A stretch of DNA of 64,000 bases from Micromonospora sp. C28SCA-DRY-2 (GTDB taxonomy: Bacteria; Actinomycetota; Actinomycetes; Mycobacteriales; Micromonosporaceae), in the NCBI RefSeq assembly GCF_030519475.1, contig NZ_JAUMKD010000001.1, positions 186,001-250,000 of the forward strand. Reading direction: 5' to 3'. Each line of letters opens with the position of its first letter. Position 1 is the stretch's first letter. Below, one piece after another: positions 7,528 through 16,178 of this stretch. Under the pieces are notes generated by a model, which was not told the origin of the DNA, made no database searches, and saw only the letters and a list, made by a program, of their open reading frames with translations. A program made the translations under genes and the position numbers.

Positions 7528-8331
7528 ATGTCCTCCTTCGTTGTGCAACGTAATGGTCAGGCGGCGACCGCCGAGGAGCTTGCGCCGCTCGCCTTCGCGG
7601 GCTATGCCCACTTCACCGCCATGCAGGTGCGTGGGGGCCGGGTCCGCGGTCTCGACCTGCATCTGGAGCGGCTGCGGCTCGCCTCGGTGGAGCTGTTCGG
7701 TCACGCCCTGCCGGACGATCAGGTGCGCTCCTACCTGCGGGCGGCGCTTGCAGCGGGCCCGGCCGACATGTCGCTGCTCGCCACGGTCTACTCGCCGTCG
7801 GGCGAGTTCACCGTGGCCGGGCGTGAGGTCCAGGCCGAGGTCCTGGTCCGCACGGGACCGGCCGCGTCCGGCCCGCAGGGCCCGCTGACGCTGGCGACCG
7901 TCGAGTACGAACGGGTCCTTCCGGCCGTGAAGCATGTCGGCGAAGTCGCCAAGACGTACTTCCTCCGGCAGGCCGTCGGGCAGGGCTTCGACGATGCCGC
8001 CTTCGTCGACCGCCAGGGTCGGCTCAGCGAGGCCTCGATCTGGAACCTGGCGTTCTGGGACGGGTCTGCAGTGGTGTGGCCCGAAGCCGACATGCTGGGC
8101 GGGACCACGATGGGTATCGTCCGCCGGCAGCTGGACCGTCTCGGTGTCCCGCAGCGCGTGCAGGAGATCACGCTCGCCGATCTGCCGGCACTTGCCGGGG
8201 CGGTGGTCATGAACTCGTGGACGCCCGGAGTGGCGGTCCACCGGATCGGCGCCGTGCCCTTGCCCGAGGCGCCGTCCTTCGTCGAGCTGCTTCACCGCGC
8301 CTACCAGTCCGAGCCGCTCCTCGCACCGTGA
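7528..8331 (+). CDS. class IV (fold type IV) PLP aminotransferase family protein
   Basis: Protein of 267 aa from the ATG at 7528 (MSSFVVQRNG); a second ATG at 7501 would place the start inside the promoter. It has the fold-type IV layout: an N-terminal domain with GLDLHLERLRLASVELFG, the PLP lysine in VGEVAKTYFLR, the glutamate/phosphate region GRLSEASIWNLAFW, and the GTTMGIVRRQL segment that binds the PLP phosphate. Relatives include branched-chain aminotransferases, D-amino acid aminotransferases and 4-amino-4-deoxychorismate lyase; this member is not assignable to one reaction. It should be cytoplasmic and is probably activated by the divergent MerR protein. A terminator follows at 8524. 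Confidence 0.85.
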   Translation: MSSFVVQRNGQAATAEELAPLAFAGYAHFTAMQVRGGRVRGLDLHLERLRLASVELFGHALPDDQVRSYLRAALAAGPADMSLLATVYSPSGEFTVAGREVQAEVLVRTGPAASGPQGPLTLATVEYERVLPAVKHVGEVAKTYFLRQAVGQGFDDAAFVDRQGRLSEASIWNLAFWDGSAVVWPEADMLGGTTMGIVRRQLDRLGVPQRVQEITLADLPALAGAVVMNSWTPGVAVHRIGAVPLPEAPSFVELLHRAYQSEPLLAP

Positions 8332-8523
8332 GAGCCGGCATCACCTGATATCGGGACCACCCCGGCACCCGCCCGCCGGGAGCCGCTTGCCAGTGGAGGC
8401 GGGTCCAGCGTCGCGACCCGCCTCCACCAGCCTCGCCCGCATGCGACGCTCCCCCGCAACCGGTACGACGGGACGGGTCAGCGCTCGACGGCGAGGATGC
8501 CGATCAGGCTGGCGCCGCCTGAC

Positions 8524-8563
8524 GGCGTCCCACCCCGCGCGTGGTGGCACGGGGTGGGACGCC
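8524..8563. terminator. bidirectional hairpin terminator
   Basis: A perfect 14-bp stem (8524-8537 with 8550-8563) has a 12-nt loop. It sits between the converging aminotransferase gene (ends 8331) and the secreted propeller gene (ends 8585) and can serve both. Confidence 0.75.
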
Positions 8564-8584
8564 GACATGGCTCGCGCGGTCCGT

Positions 8585-9943
8585 CTACCCCACGCCCTGG
8601 TCGTGCGGGACGGTGACGGTGACGGTGCAGCCGACCGGCCGGCCGATCTCGTCGTGGCCGCCGTACGTCAGCGTGTAGACCCGGTCCCCGCCGTTGCCGG
8701 CCCGTTCCGCCCGCAGCTTGCCGGCGGTGTCGGGCGTGCCGGCGGTGAAGTCGCTGACGTCCGCGGCGTCGCCGCCGGTCACGCTGGTGAGGGCGAACGC
8801 GTTCGGGCCGAGCACCCCGTCGCGCAGGTCCACGGTCACGGCCACGTCGACCAGTTCGTGGTTCGGCGGCCACAGGACCGGGCGGTCCACGGAACAGTCC
8901 AGCTGCCGCTGCGGCACCGGCTCGGGCAGCGTGGCGACCGCGTGGCCGATCGTCGCGGTGAGCCGCCCGCCGGCCTCGTAGTACATGTGCATCGTGCGGC
9001 CGTCGAGGTAGAACGTCGGTGCGGCCGACCGGCCCAGGTCGGGTGCGGTGCTCATCGAGTCGTGCACGATGCCGAGGTGGATCTCCTGGTCGAAGTTCTC
9101 GCCCACGTCGACGGCGTGCATGTTGCCGTCGGCGGCATGGAAGATCACCAGGTTGCGGTCGTTCCAGCGCAGGAAGAACGGTCCGGAGGCGTTGGGCCCC
9201 TCGACACCCTGCGGCGTCACGATCGGTTCGGGCTGGATGGCCCAGGTCCGCGCGTCGTTGGAGACCGCCCAGCGGATCCGGCGGGACACCGGCCCGGTCG
9301 GTCCGGGCGGCGCCGCCGTGGGGTTGTCCATGAAGACCATCAGGTAGCGGGTTCCCAGGCGCGGCACGGACTGCTCGAACACCCGGGCGTACGAGGTCTC
9401 GCCACCGGTCGTCTCGTCCCGGGCGACCGCCGTCCCGCCGTAGCTGAAGTGGATGCCGTCGTCGGAGGTGGCGTAGCGGGTTATCGAGTTCTCGCCGTGG
9501 TAGTAGAGGAACAGCTTGCGCTCGCCCTCCACCCACACCGCGTGCGGGGAGGACACGTGGCTGACGGTCGGGTAGTGCGGCAGCCAGGTGTTGCTGACCA
9601 GGGGGTTGGCCCGGTACTCGGTCCACGGGCCGTCGATCGAGTCGGCGTACGCGAGGGCGATGCCGCCGGGCCGTTCGTGCGGGGCGTAGTACATGTAGTA
9701 GGTCCCGAGCGGGTCGGCGAAGTAGTCGGCGGCCCGGATGACGCTCGGGAAGATGAACTCGTTCGTCGGGTTGTAGTCGAGGTTGCTCTTGTCGAAGGCG
9801 GTTCCCGCGTAGCTGAACCGCGGGAAGTCGAAGGCCGGGTCGGCGGTGGCCGGCGCGGCGCCGGCCAGGGTGGCGACGAGCAGGCCGGCGCCGGCCGCCG
9901 CCGTGACGGCGCGCCGGGGTGAGGGGACAGGTGCTCTCGTCAT
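8585..9943 (-). CDS. secreted five-bladed propeller protein, GH43/GH32-like
   Basis: Protein of 452 aa. The ATG at 9943 has GAGGAAG upstream and starts a Sec-type signal peptide (charged MTRAPVPSPRR, hydrophobic core, ATAD cleavage region), so it is exported. Residues about 35-350 have repeated propeller strands as in GH43/GH32/GH117-type enzymes: GTYYMYYAPHERPGGIALAY, KLFLYYHGENSITRYATSDD, RYLMVFMDNP, NLVIFHAADGNMHAV. The C-terminal 100 residues contain DRPVLWPPNHELVDVAV, a WPPNH Ig-like domain common in secreted proteins. It probably cuts or binds an extracellular glycan whose products enter through the adjacent importer. It is divergent from lacI with shared operators. I cannot place it in a named CAZy family or identify the acid/base residues with certainty. 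Confidence 0.75.
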   Translation of the reverse strand: MTRAPVPSPRRAVTAAAGAGLLVATLAGAAPATADPAFDFPRFSYAGTAFDKSNLDYNPTNEFIFPSVIRAADYFADPLGTYYMYYAPHERPGGIALAYADSIDGPWTEYRANPLVSNTWLPHYPTVSHVSSPHAVWVEGERKLFLYYHGENSITRYATSDDGIHFSYGGTAVARDETTGGETSYARVFEQSVPRLGTRYLMVFMDNPTAAPPGPTGPVSRRIRWAVSNDARTWAIQPEPIVTPQGVEGPNASGPFFLRWNDRNLVIFHAADGNMHAVDVGENFDQEIHLGIVHDSMSTAPDLGRSAAPTFYLDGRTMHMYYEAGGRLTATIGHAVATLPEPVPQRQLDCSVDRPVLWPPNHELVDVAVTVDLRDGVLGPNAFALTSVTGGDAADVSDFTAGTPDTAGKLRAERAGNGGDRVYTLTYGGHDEIGRPVGCTVTVTVPHDQGVG

Positions 9944-10130
9944 GCGTCTTCCTCTTCGGTCGGATCGGTCGAACGCGGGCTGTCCTGATCGGATGGCCGG
10001 AGCCGGTCCCGGGCGCACGACGCCGACGGTCGGCACCGTGGAGGCTCACCCCGCCTCGCCGCTCAGCAGGTGGTGACACGGAGTAAGGATGCGCGAGGAC
10101 CCGACCGTCGACCGTCCGACCGGTCCACGG

Positions 10131-10148
10131 TGCTAATACGTATTAGCA
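10131..10148. promoter_or_regulatory. LacI-family operator O1
   Basis: TGCTAATACGTATTAGCA is a perfect 18-bp palindrome with the central CG typical of LacI operators. It lies just downstream of the minus-strand promoter of the secreted propeller gene. Confidence 0.85.
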
Positions 10149-10162
10149 TCTATGTTTCTCGA

Positions 10163-10192
10163 ATGTTGCGCGGTCGAGCGGCGTCCTGTCAA
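10163..10192 (-). promoter_or_regulatory. promoter for the secreted propeller gene
   Basis: On the minus strand TTGACA (10192-10187) is followed after 18 bp by CAACAT (10168-10163). Transcription would start near 10156 and run straight into operator O1. Confidence 0.5.
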
Positions 10193-10265
10193 GAGGCGGC
10201 ACCGTCCGCCGTGACGGCCACCCGCCAGCCGGCCGGACCGACCCGCCAAGGAGCCGGCACCTTCC

Positions 10266-10281
10266 GCTAATGCGCATTACT
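10266..10281. promoter_or_regulatory. LacI-family operator O2
   Basis: GCTAATGCGCATTACT matches the O1/O3 core with a degraded right end and contains a perfect 12-bp palindrome, TAATGCGCATTA. It lies midway between the two divergent promoters and could support looping. Confidence 0.75.
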
Positions 10282-10319
10282 TCAGGGACTTCACCTCCAC
10301 GAAATCTCGCGTCACCCTC

Positions 10320-10348
10320 TTGACACCGACGGGAGGGCACGCCAGGCT
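10320..10348 (+). promoter_or_regulatory. promoter for the lacI operon
   Basis: TTGACA (10320-10325) and CAGGCT (10343-10348) are 17 bp apart. Transcription would start near 10355, just upstream of O3. An alternative, TTGCCA (10351) with CATTAG (10375), would have its -10 inside O3. Confidence 0.5.
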
Positions 10349-10365
10349 CCTTGCCAACGCCGAGC

Positions 10366-10381
10366 GCTAATACGCATTAGC
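10366..10381. promoter_or_regulatory. LacI-family operator O3
   Basis: GCTAATACGCATTAGC is nearly identical to O1, with one mismatch in the palindrome. It is 20 bp upstream of the lacI start codon, placed for repression by roadblock or promoter occlusion. Confidence 0.85.
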
Positions 10382-10400
10382 CACACCGGAAGGACCCGTC

Positions 10401-11447
10401 GTGGCCACTCCCCCCAGACGCGTCACCCAGCGTGACATCGCCCGCTTGGCGGGCGTCAGTCAGGCGACGGTGTCCCTGGTGCTCAACAACCGGGCCGACG
10501 CGGAGGTCCGGATCGCTCCGGAGACCCGTGACCGGGTGCTGCGGACGATCGCCGAGACCGGGTACGCCGCGGACCCGGTGGCCCGCCGGCTCGCCGCGCG
10601 GTTCAACCGGATCATCGGCGTCTTCACCTACGAGCCCGCCTTCCCCAGCGGCAGCCGGGACTTCTTCCACCCCTTCCTGCTCGGCATCGAGGAGTACGCC
10701 GAGCGGGTCGGCTGCGACCTGCTGCTGTTCACCAGCGCACCCGTGGTCGACGGCCGGCGGCGCATCTTCCACCAGGACAACCGGTTGCGCCTGGCCGACG
10801 GGTGCATCCTGCTCGGGCGCGAGATCGACGGCGCGGAGCTCCAGCGGCTCAACCGCGACGGGTACCCGTACGTCGCCGTGGGGCGCCGCGACGACGCCGG
10901 TGGGCCGGTCCCCTACGTCGGCGCGGACTACGCCACGGCGGTGAGCCGGCTCGTCGAGCAGGCGCTGCACCGCGGCCACCGGCGCCTGGCGTACCTGAGC
11001 ATGGGCGGCACCGCCGAGTCCTCCGCGGACCGCCGCCGTGGGTTCGACGCCTCCACCGCGGCCGCGGAGCACGCCCGCCAGCGGACCGCGACGGCCCGGG
11101 ACGCCGACACCGTCCTCGACGACCTGCTCGCCGAGGGGACGACGGTCGCCCTCGTGGAGGACTTCGCCACCGCCGTGGCGCTCGAGTCGGCCGCCCGCCG
11201 GCGCGGGCTGACCGTGCCGGGCGGCCTGTCGATCATCACCCTCGGCGACCCGACGGCGCCGGTCCCCACCGACATCGCGTTCACCGGGTTCCGCATCCCC
11301 CGCGAGGAGATGGGCCGGCAGGCCGTCGAGGTGTTGCGGGGTGTCATCGACGGCAGCGCGGCCGGCGTGCAGCAACGACTCCTCCCCTGCGAACTCGTCG
11401 AGGGCGACACCCTCGGCACCCCCGAACCGGCGGCCGACCGCCGCTGA
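10401..11447 (+). CDS. LacI family transcriptional regulator
   Basis: Protein of 348 aa with GTG start and GGAAGGA upstream. The N-terminal HTH (residues about 8-30: VTQRDIARLAGVSQATVSLV) and hinge (DPVARRLAARFNRIIG) precede a periplasmic-binding-protein-like sugar domain. It heads an operon with an FAD oxidoreductase, sugar importer, ROK kinase and NanE, and is divergent from a secreted propeller enzyme. Three matching palindromes at 10131, 10266 and 10366 are its probable operators, so it should repress both directions and itself. The inducer is probably the imported sugar or its phosphate. Confidence 0.93.
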   Translation: MATPPRRVTQRDIARLAGVSQATVSLVLNNRADAEVRIAPETRDRVLRTIAETGYAADPVARRLAARFNRIIGVFTYEPAFPSGSRDFFHPFLLGIEEYAERVGCDLLLFTSAPVVDGRRRIFHQDNRLRLADGCILLGREIDGAELQRLNRDGYPYVAVGRRDDAGGPVPYVGADYATAVSRLVEQALHRGHRRLAYLSMGGTAESSADRRRGFDASTAAAEHARQRTATARDADTVLDDLLAEGTTVALVEDFATAVALESAARRRGLTVPGGLSIITLGDPTAPVPTDIAFTGFRIPREEMGRQAVEVLRGVIDGSAAGVQQRLLPCELVEGDTLGTPEPAADRR

Positions 11448-11479
11448 GGCGGTGCGGCCGCTCAACTGGAAGGAAGCAA

Positions 11480-13084
11480 GTGGTACAGATGCGTGCGGAC
11501 GTCCTCGTCGTCGGGGGCGGACTGGGTGGCGTGGCCGCCGCGCTCGCCGCGGCCCGGGCCGGCCGGTCCGTCATCCTGACCGAGGAGTTCGACTGGCTCG
11601 GCGGGCAGCTCACCAGCCAGGCCGTCCCGCCGGACGAGCACTCCTGGATCGAGCAGTTCGGCGCCACCGCCAGCTACCGCGCCCTGCGCAACGGCATCCG
11701 CGACTACTACCGCCGCTACTACCCGCTGACCGAGCGCTCCCGCGGCTGGACCGACCTCAACCCGGGTGCCGGCTGGGTGAGCCGGATCTGCCACGAGCCC
11801 CGGGTGGCCGTCGCCGTTCTCGAGCAGATGCTCGCCCCGTACCGCGGCGCCGGCCGGTTGACGGTGCTCCAGCCGTACCGGCCGGTGGCCGCGGAGACCG
11901 ACGGGGACCGGGTCACCGGGGTCACCCTGGCCCACCGGGACCGCGACGACCGGATCGACGTCACCGCGCCGTACGTCCTGGACGCCACCGAGACCGGTGA
12001 GCTGCTGCCGCTGACCGGCACCGAGTACGTCACCGGGTTCGAGTCGCAGGCGCAGACCGGGGAACCGAGCGCGCCCGCCGAGGCGCAGCCGATGAACATG
12101 CAGGCCGTCTCGGTCTGCTTCGCCATCGACCACGTCGACGGCGACCACACCATCGACCGCCCGGCCGGCTACGACTTCTGGCGGGACTACAAGCCGGACT
12201 TCTGGGGTGACCGGCTGCTGTCCTGGCGGTCGCCGCATCCGCGCACCCTGGAGATCGTCGAGCGCAGCTTCACCCCCAACCCGGACGACGACCCGTTGAG
12301 TGTCAATGCCGACCAGCGCCTCAACCCCGGCGACGGCAACCTGTGGACGTTCCGGCGGATCGCCGCCCGGCGCAACTTCACCGACGGCTCGTACGGCAGC
12401 GACATCACGCTGGTGAACTGGCCGATGATCGACTACTTCGAGGGCCCGGTCATCGACGTGCCGAACGCGTCGTGGCACCTGGCCAAGGCCCGGGAGCTGT
12501 CGTACTCGGTGCTGTACTGGCTGCAGACGGAGGCCCCCCGGCCGGACGGCGGCACCGGTTTTCCCGGACTGCGGCTGCGCGGGGACGTGACCGGCAGCCG
12601 GGACGGCCTGGCACAGGCCCCGTACATCCGGGAGTCCCGCCGGATCCGGGCCGAGTACACGGTGGTGGAGCAGGATCTCTCGCTGGCGGTGCGGGGCGAC
12701 CACGGCGCGGTGCGGTACCCCGACTCGATCGGGGTGGGGATGTACCGCATCGACCTGCACCCGTCGACCGGTGGCGACAACTACATCGACGTCGGCTCCT
12801 GCCCGTTCGAGATCCCGCTCGGCGCGCTGATCCCGGAGCGGATGGAGAACCTGCTGCCGGCCGGCAAGAACATCGGCACCACGCACATCACCAACGGCAG
12901 CTACCGACTGCACCCGGTCGAGTGGAACGTCGGCGAGGTCGCCGGTCTGCTCGCCGACTTCTGTCTGGCGCGGGGCGAGTCCCCGCGCGCGGTCCGCGGC
13001 ACCCCCCGCCTGCTGGCCGAATTCACCGACCGTGTCTCGGCTGCCGGCGTCGAACGGCGCTGGCCGCGGATCGCGGGCTACTGA
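11480..13084 (+). CDS. FAD-dependent oxidoreductase (FAD_oxidored, PF12831-like)
   Basis: Protein of 534 aa. The GTG at 11480 has AGGA five bases upstream; an ATG three codons later is the alternative. The N-terminus has a dinucleotide-binding motif, ADVLVVGGGLGGVAAALAAA, followed by WLGGQLTSQAVPPDEHSW, a signature of this family. The C-terminus has LLPAGKNIGTTHITNGSYRL, a second FAD-contact region. No signal peptide is visible, so it is cytoplasmic. Members are common in carbohydrate loci and often misannotated as xanthan lyase; their reactions are mostly unproven. Here it may oxidise the imported saccharide or an intermediate. It follows lacI by 32 bp and precedes the binding protein by 22 bp. 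Confidence 0.83.
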   Translation: MVQMRADVLVVGGGLGGVAAALAAARAGRSVILTEEFDWLGGQLTSQAVPPDEHSWIEQFGATASYRALRNGIRDYYRRYYPLTERSRGWTDLNPGAGWVSRICHEPRVAVAVLEQMLAPYRGAGRLTVLQPYRPVAAETDGDRVTGVTLAHRDRDDRIDVTAPYVLDATETGELLPLTGTEYVTGFESQAQTGEPSAPAEAQPMNMQAVSVCFAIDHVDGDHTIDRPAGYDFWRDYKPDFWGDRLLSWRSPHPRTLEIVERSFTPNPDDDPLSVNADQRLNPGDGNLWTFRRIAARRNFTDGSYGSDITLVNWPMIDYFEGPVIDVPNASWHLAKARELSYSVLYWLQTEAPRPDGGTGFPGLRLRGDVTGSRDGLAQAPYIRESRRIRAEYTVVEQDLSLAVRGDHGAVRYPDSIGVGMYRIDLHPSTGGDNYIDVGSCPFEIPLGALIPERMENLLPAGKNIGTTHITNGSYRLHPVEWNVGEVAGLLADFCLARGESPRAVRGTPRLLAEFTDRVSAAGVERRWPRIAGY

Positions 13085-13106
13085 AACCCCCGGTGAGGAG
13101 AAGGAT

Positions 13107-14390
13107 ATGAGAACAGGAAAGGGCCTACGCGTTGTCGCCGCGGCGCTGACCGGCGCCCTCGCCCTGTCCGCCTGCGGCGGCGGCGGCGAGGCCGAGGACA
13201 AGGGCCCGGCCAACCTCCGGGTGACCGTCTGGTCGGCCAACGAGGCGCACCTGAAGCTGTTCAACGAGATCGCCGACGAGTACCGCAAGAGCCACCCCGA
13301 CGTCGCCGGGATCACGTTCGACCCGCTGCCGTTCGAGAACTACACCACCACGCTGACCACCCAGATCGCCGGCGGCAACGCCCCCGACCTGGCGTGGGTG
13401 TTCGAGAACTCCGCGCCCGACTTCGTCGCCTCGGGTGCGCTGCTGCCACTGGACGAGACCCTCAAGAAGGCCGAGGGCTACCAGTACGACGACATCTCCC
13501 CGGCCACCCTGAAGCTCTGGCAGAACGGCGGGAAGCTGTACGCGTACCCGTTCTCCACCTCGCCGTTCGGTGTCTTCGTCAACACCGACCTGCTCAAGCA
13601 GGCCGGCCAGAAGACCCCGGCCGAACTCATCGCCGCCGGCCAGTGGACCTGGGACGCCGCGCTGGCCGCCGCCGGCGCCACCCAGGCCGCCACCGGCAAG
13701 GCCGGCCTGGTCATCCGCGACTTCGACTACAAGGGCTGGGACAACCTGTCCACCTTCTGGACCGGCTGGGGCGCGCAGGCGTGGAGCGAGGACGGCAAGT
13801 CCTGTGGCTTCGCCAGCCCGGAGATGGTCGACGCGATGACCACCCTGCACAAGGCGATCTTCACCACGAAGGCGCTGCCCGGCCCGGGCACGACCGCCGA
13901 CTTCTTCGCCGGTGACGCCGCCATGACGGTCACCCAGATCTCCCGCGCCTCGCTGCTGAAGGACGACGGCTTCGCCTGGGACCTGGTGCCCCTGCCCGCC
14001 GGGCCGAAGGGGCCGTACGCGGTGGTCGGGCAGGCCGGCATCGGGGTGATGAAGCGGAGCCCGCACGCCGACGTCGCCGCCGACTTCCTCGCGTTCCTGA
14101 CCAACCCCACCAACTCGGCCAAGCTGGCCCAGTTCTTCCCGCCGCCGCGCCAGTCCCAGCTGACCGCGGAGACGCTGGCCAAGACGAACCCGAAGCTCAA
14201 GCCGGAGCAGTTGCAGAAGGTCGTCATCGACGGCATCACCAGCGGCGTCGTCAAGCCGAGCCACGCCGGGCAGGCCGAGATCAGCCAGCAGGTCCGCGCC
14301 GGGCTGGACCCGCTGTGGAAGCCGGACGCGGACGTCAAGGCCGTCCTGGACGGGGTCTGCGCCAAGATCCAGCCGATGCTGGCGAAGTAA
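13107..14390 (+). CDS. sugar ABC transporter substrate-binding lipoprotein
   Basis: Protein of 427 aa with a lipoprotein signal: a charged start, hydrophobic core and lipobox ALSAC with the lipidated Cys at residue 23, followed by a Gly-rich linker. The mature part is a family 1 (UgpB/MalE-type) extracellular solute-binding protein (VTVWSANEAHLKLFNEIADEY, later AYPFSTSPFGVFVNTDLLKQ, WTWDAALAAAG). It should capture an oligosaccharide or amino sugar at the outer face of the membrane and deliver it to the two permeases that follow. GGAGAAGGA lies before the ATG. Confidence 0.93.
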   Translation: MRTGKGLRVVAAALTGALALSACGGGGEAEDKGPANLRVTVWSANEAHLKLFNEIADEYRKSHPDVAGITFDPLPFENYTTTLTTQIAGGNAPDLAWVFENSAPDFVASGALLPLDETLKKAEGYQYDDISPATLKLWQNGGKLYAYPFSTSPFGVFVNTDLLKQAGQKTPAELIAAGQWTWDAALAAAGATQAATGKAGLVIRDFDYKGWDNLSTFWTGWGAQAWSEDGKSCGFASPEMVDAMTTLHKAIFTTKALPGPGTTADFFAGDAAMTVTQISRASLLKDDGFAWDLVPLPAGPKGPYAVVGQAGIGVMKRSPHADVAADFLAFLTNPTNSAKLAQFFPPPRQSQLTAETLAKTNPKLKPEQLQKVVIDGITSGVVKPSHAGQAEISQQVRAGLDPLWKPDADVKAVLDGVCAKIQPMLAK

Positions 14391-14398
14391 GGAACCCG

Positions 14399-15346
14399 AT
14401 GACCCGTACGGACACCAGGGTGGGCCCGGTCGAGGCCCGGCCCGCCCTGGTCCCGGCGCGGCCGTTCTGGACCAGCCGCCGCCGCGACCACCTCACCGGA
14501 TACCTCTTCATCGCGCCGCAACTGATCGGCAGCGCGGTGTTCGTGATCCTGCCGCTGATCCTCGTCGTCTGGTACAGCCTGCACGAGTGGAACGTGCTCG
14601 CCGGCACGTTCGAGTTCGTCGGCACCGACAACTACGCGGCCCTGGCGGAGGACCCCAACCTCGGGTCGGTGCTGCGGGCCACCGGCCTGTTCTCCGTCGG
14701 CCTGGTGGTGTTCAACCTCGCCCTGGCGTTGCTGCTGGCGGTCCTGCTCCACCAGAAACTGCGCGGGACGATCGTGTTCCGCACCCTGTTCTTCTCCCCC
14801 GTCGTCGTGTCGCTGGTGGCCTGGACCATCGTGTGGGGCTTCCTGCTACAGGACAACGGCGGCGTCAACGGCCTGCTGGACACGGTCGGGGTGGACGGCC
14901 CGAACTGGCTGCGCGGCGACGGCACCGCGATGCTGTCGGTCATCGTCGTGCAGGTCTTCAAGAACGTCGGCCTGAACATGGTGCTGTTCCTCGCCGCCCT
15001 GCAGGGCGTGCCGGGCGAGCTGTACGAGGCCGCCGAGGTGGACGGGGCCAGCCGGCTGCGCCAGTTCTGGCGGATCACCGTGCCGCTGATCAGCCCGACG
15101 ATCCTGCTCACCTCGATCATCACAGTGGTCGGCTCGCTCCAGGTCTTCGCGCAGATCGCGGTGCTCACCCAGGGTGGGCCGGGCACCTCGACCACGGTGC
15201 TCGTCTACTACCTCTACCAGCAGGCCTTCCAGTTCCATCACTTCGGCTACGGCGCCACGCTGTCGATCGTGCTGTTCGCCATCGTGCTCGCGCTCACCGT
15301 GCTGCAGTGGCAGATGCGCAAGAGGTGGGTCTTCCATGAGTCGTGA
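14399..15346 (+). CDS. sugar ABC transporter permease (MalF-like)
   Basis: Protein of 315 aa with six predicted membrane segments, the first in LFIAPQLIGSAVFVILPLIL. The EAA loop that contacts the ATPase reads ELYEAAEVDGASRLRQFWRI. It starts 8 bp after the binding-protein stop. With the next gene it forms the channel of a CUT1-type importer. No ATPase gene is present in the locus; such importers in actinobacteria normally borrow the shared MsiK ATPase, which I infer here. Confidence 0.92.
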   Translation: MTRTDTRVGPVEARPALVPARPFWTSRRRDHLTGYLFIAPQLIGSAVFVILPLILVVWYSLHEWNVLAGTFEFVGTDNYAALAEDPNLGSVLRATGLFSVGLVVFNLALALLLAVLLHQKLRGTIVFRTLFFSPVVVSLVAWTIVWGFLLQDNGGVNGLLDTVGVDGPNWLRGDGTAMLSVIVVQVFKNVGLNMVLFLAALQGVPGELYEAAEVDGASRLRQFWRITVPLISPTILLTSIITVVGSLQVFAQIAVLTQGGPGTSTTVLVYYLYQQAFQFHHFGYGATLSIVLFAIVLALTVLQWQMRKRWVFHES

Positions 15347-16178
15347 CCTGTCGCCGCGGACCAAGCTGGTGCTCTACGGGGTGCTGCTGGTCCTGGCGAT
15401 CCCGTTCGTCTTCCCGACCTGGTGGATGGTCACCTCGTCGCTGAAGCCGGTGTCGGACATCTTCGCCTTCCCACCGCAACTGCTGCCGGTCAACCCGCGG
15501 CTGGACGCGTACCAGCGGGTGTTCGAGTTGCAGCCGTTCGGCCAGCAGTACCTCAACAGCCTCTACATCGCCCTGGTGGTCACCGTCGGCACGCTGGCCG
15601 TGTCGGCCCTGGCCGGGTACGCCTTCGCGCGGATCCGGTTCCGCGGGCAGAACGTGCTGTTCCTGGTCGTCCTCGCCGGACTGCTCATCCCGAGCGAGGT
15701 GACGATCGTGCCGCTGTTCCAGATGTTCTTCAAGCTCGGCCTGGTCAACACCCACTGGCCGCTGATCCTGGTGCCGATCCTCGGCGCGCCGAGCGTGCTG
15801 GCGACCTTCATCATGCGGCAGTTCTTCATCAGCCTCCCCGGGGAGCTGGAGGAGGCGGCCCGGGTCGACGGGCTCGGCCGGTTCGCCACCTTCTGGAAGA
15901 TCGCCCTGCCGCTGTCGCGGCCCGCGCTGGGCGCGGTCGCCATCTTCACCTTCCTGCACAGCTGGAACCTCTACCTGGAACCGATCGTCTTCCTCTCCTC
16001 GCCGGAGAAGTTCACCCTGCCGCAGGCGCTCACCCAGTTCGTCGACGCCTACGGCGGCCCGATGTGGGACGTCCAGCTCGCCGCGGCGTCGATGACCGCG
16101 CTGCCGGTGCTGGTGGTCTTCGTCATCGCGCAGAAGCAGTTCGTCGAGGGCCTCGCACACACCGGCCTCAAGGGGTGA
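15336..16178 (+). CDS. sugar ABC transporter permease (MalG-like)
   Basis: Protein of 280 aa with six membrane segments and an EAA motif, ELEEAARVDGLGRFATFWKI. It overlaps the previous permease gene by 11 bp and the ROK gene by 4 bp (GTGA), a sign of translational coupling. It completes the CUT1-type importer. Confidence 0.92.
   Translation: MSRDLSPRTKLVLYGVLLVLAIPFVFPTWWMVTSSLKPVSDIFAFPPQLLPVNPRLDAYQRVFELQPFGQQYLNSLYIALVVTVGTLAVSALAGYAFARIRFRGQNVLFLVVLAGLLIPSEVTIVPLFQMFFKLGLVNTHWPLILVPILGAPSVLATFIMRQFFISLPGELEEAARVDGLGRFATFWKIALPLSRPALGAVAIFTFLHSWNLYLEPIVFLSSPEKFTLPQALTQFVDAYGGPMWDVQLAAASMTALPVLVVFVIAQKQFVEGLAHTGLKG

Noticed and set aside
8387..9922. Long plus-strand frame opposite the secreted propeller gene
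   Set aside because: Val/Arg/Gly-rich noise with no motifs; the minus strand has a signal peptide, propeller strands and a ribosome site.
8585..9943. Sialidase for the secreted propeller protein
   Set aside because: Sialidases are six-bladed with Asp-box repeats (SxDxGxTW). Those are not present; the strands fit a five-bladed GH43/GH32-like propeller better.
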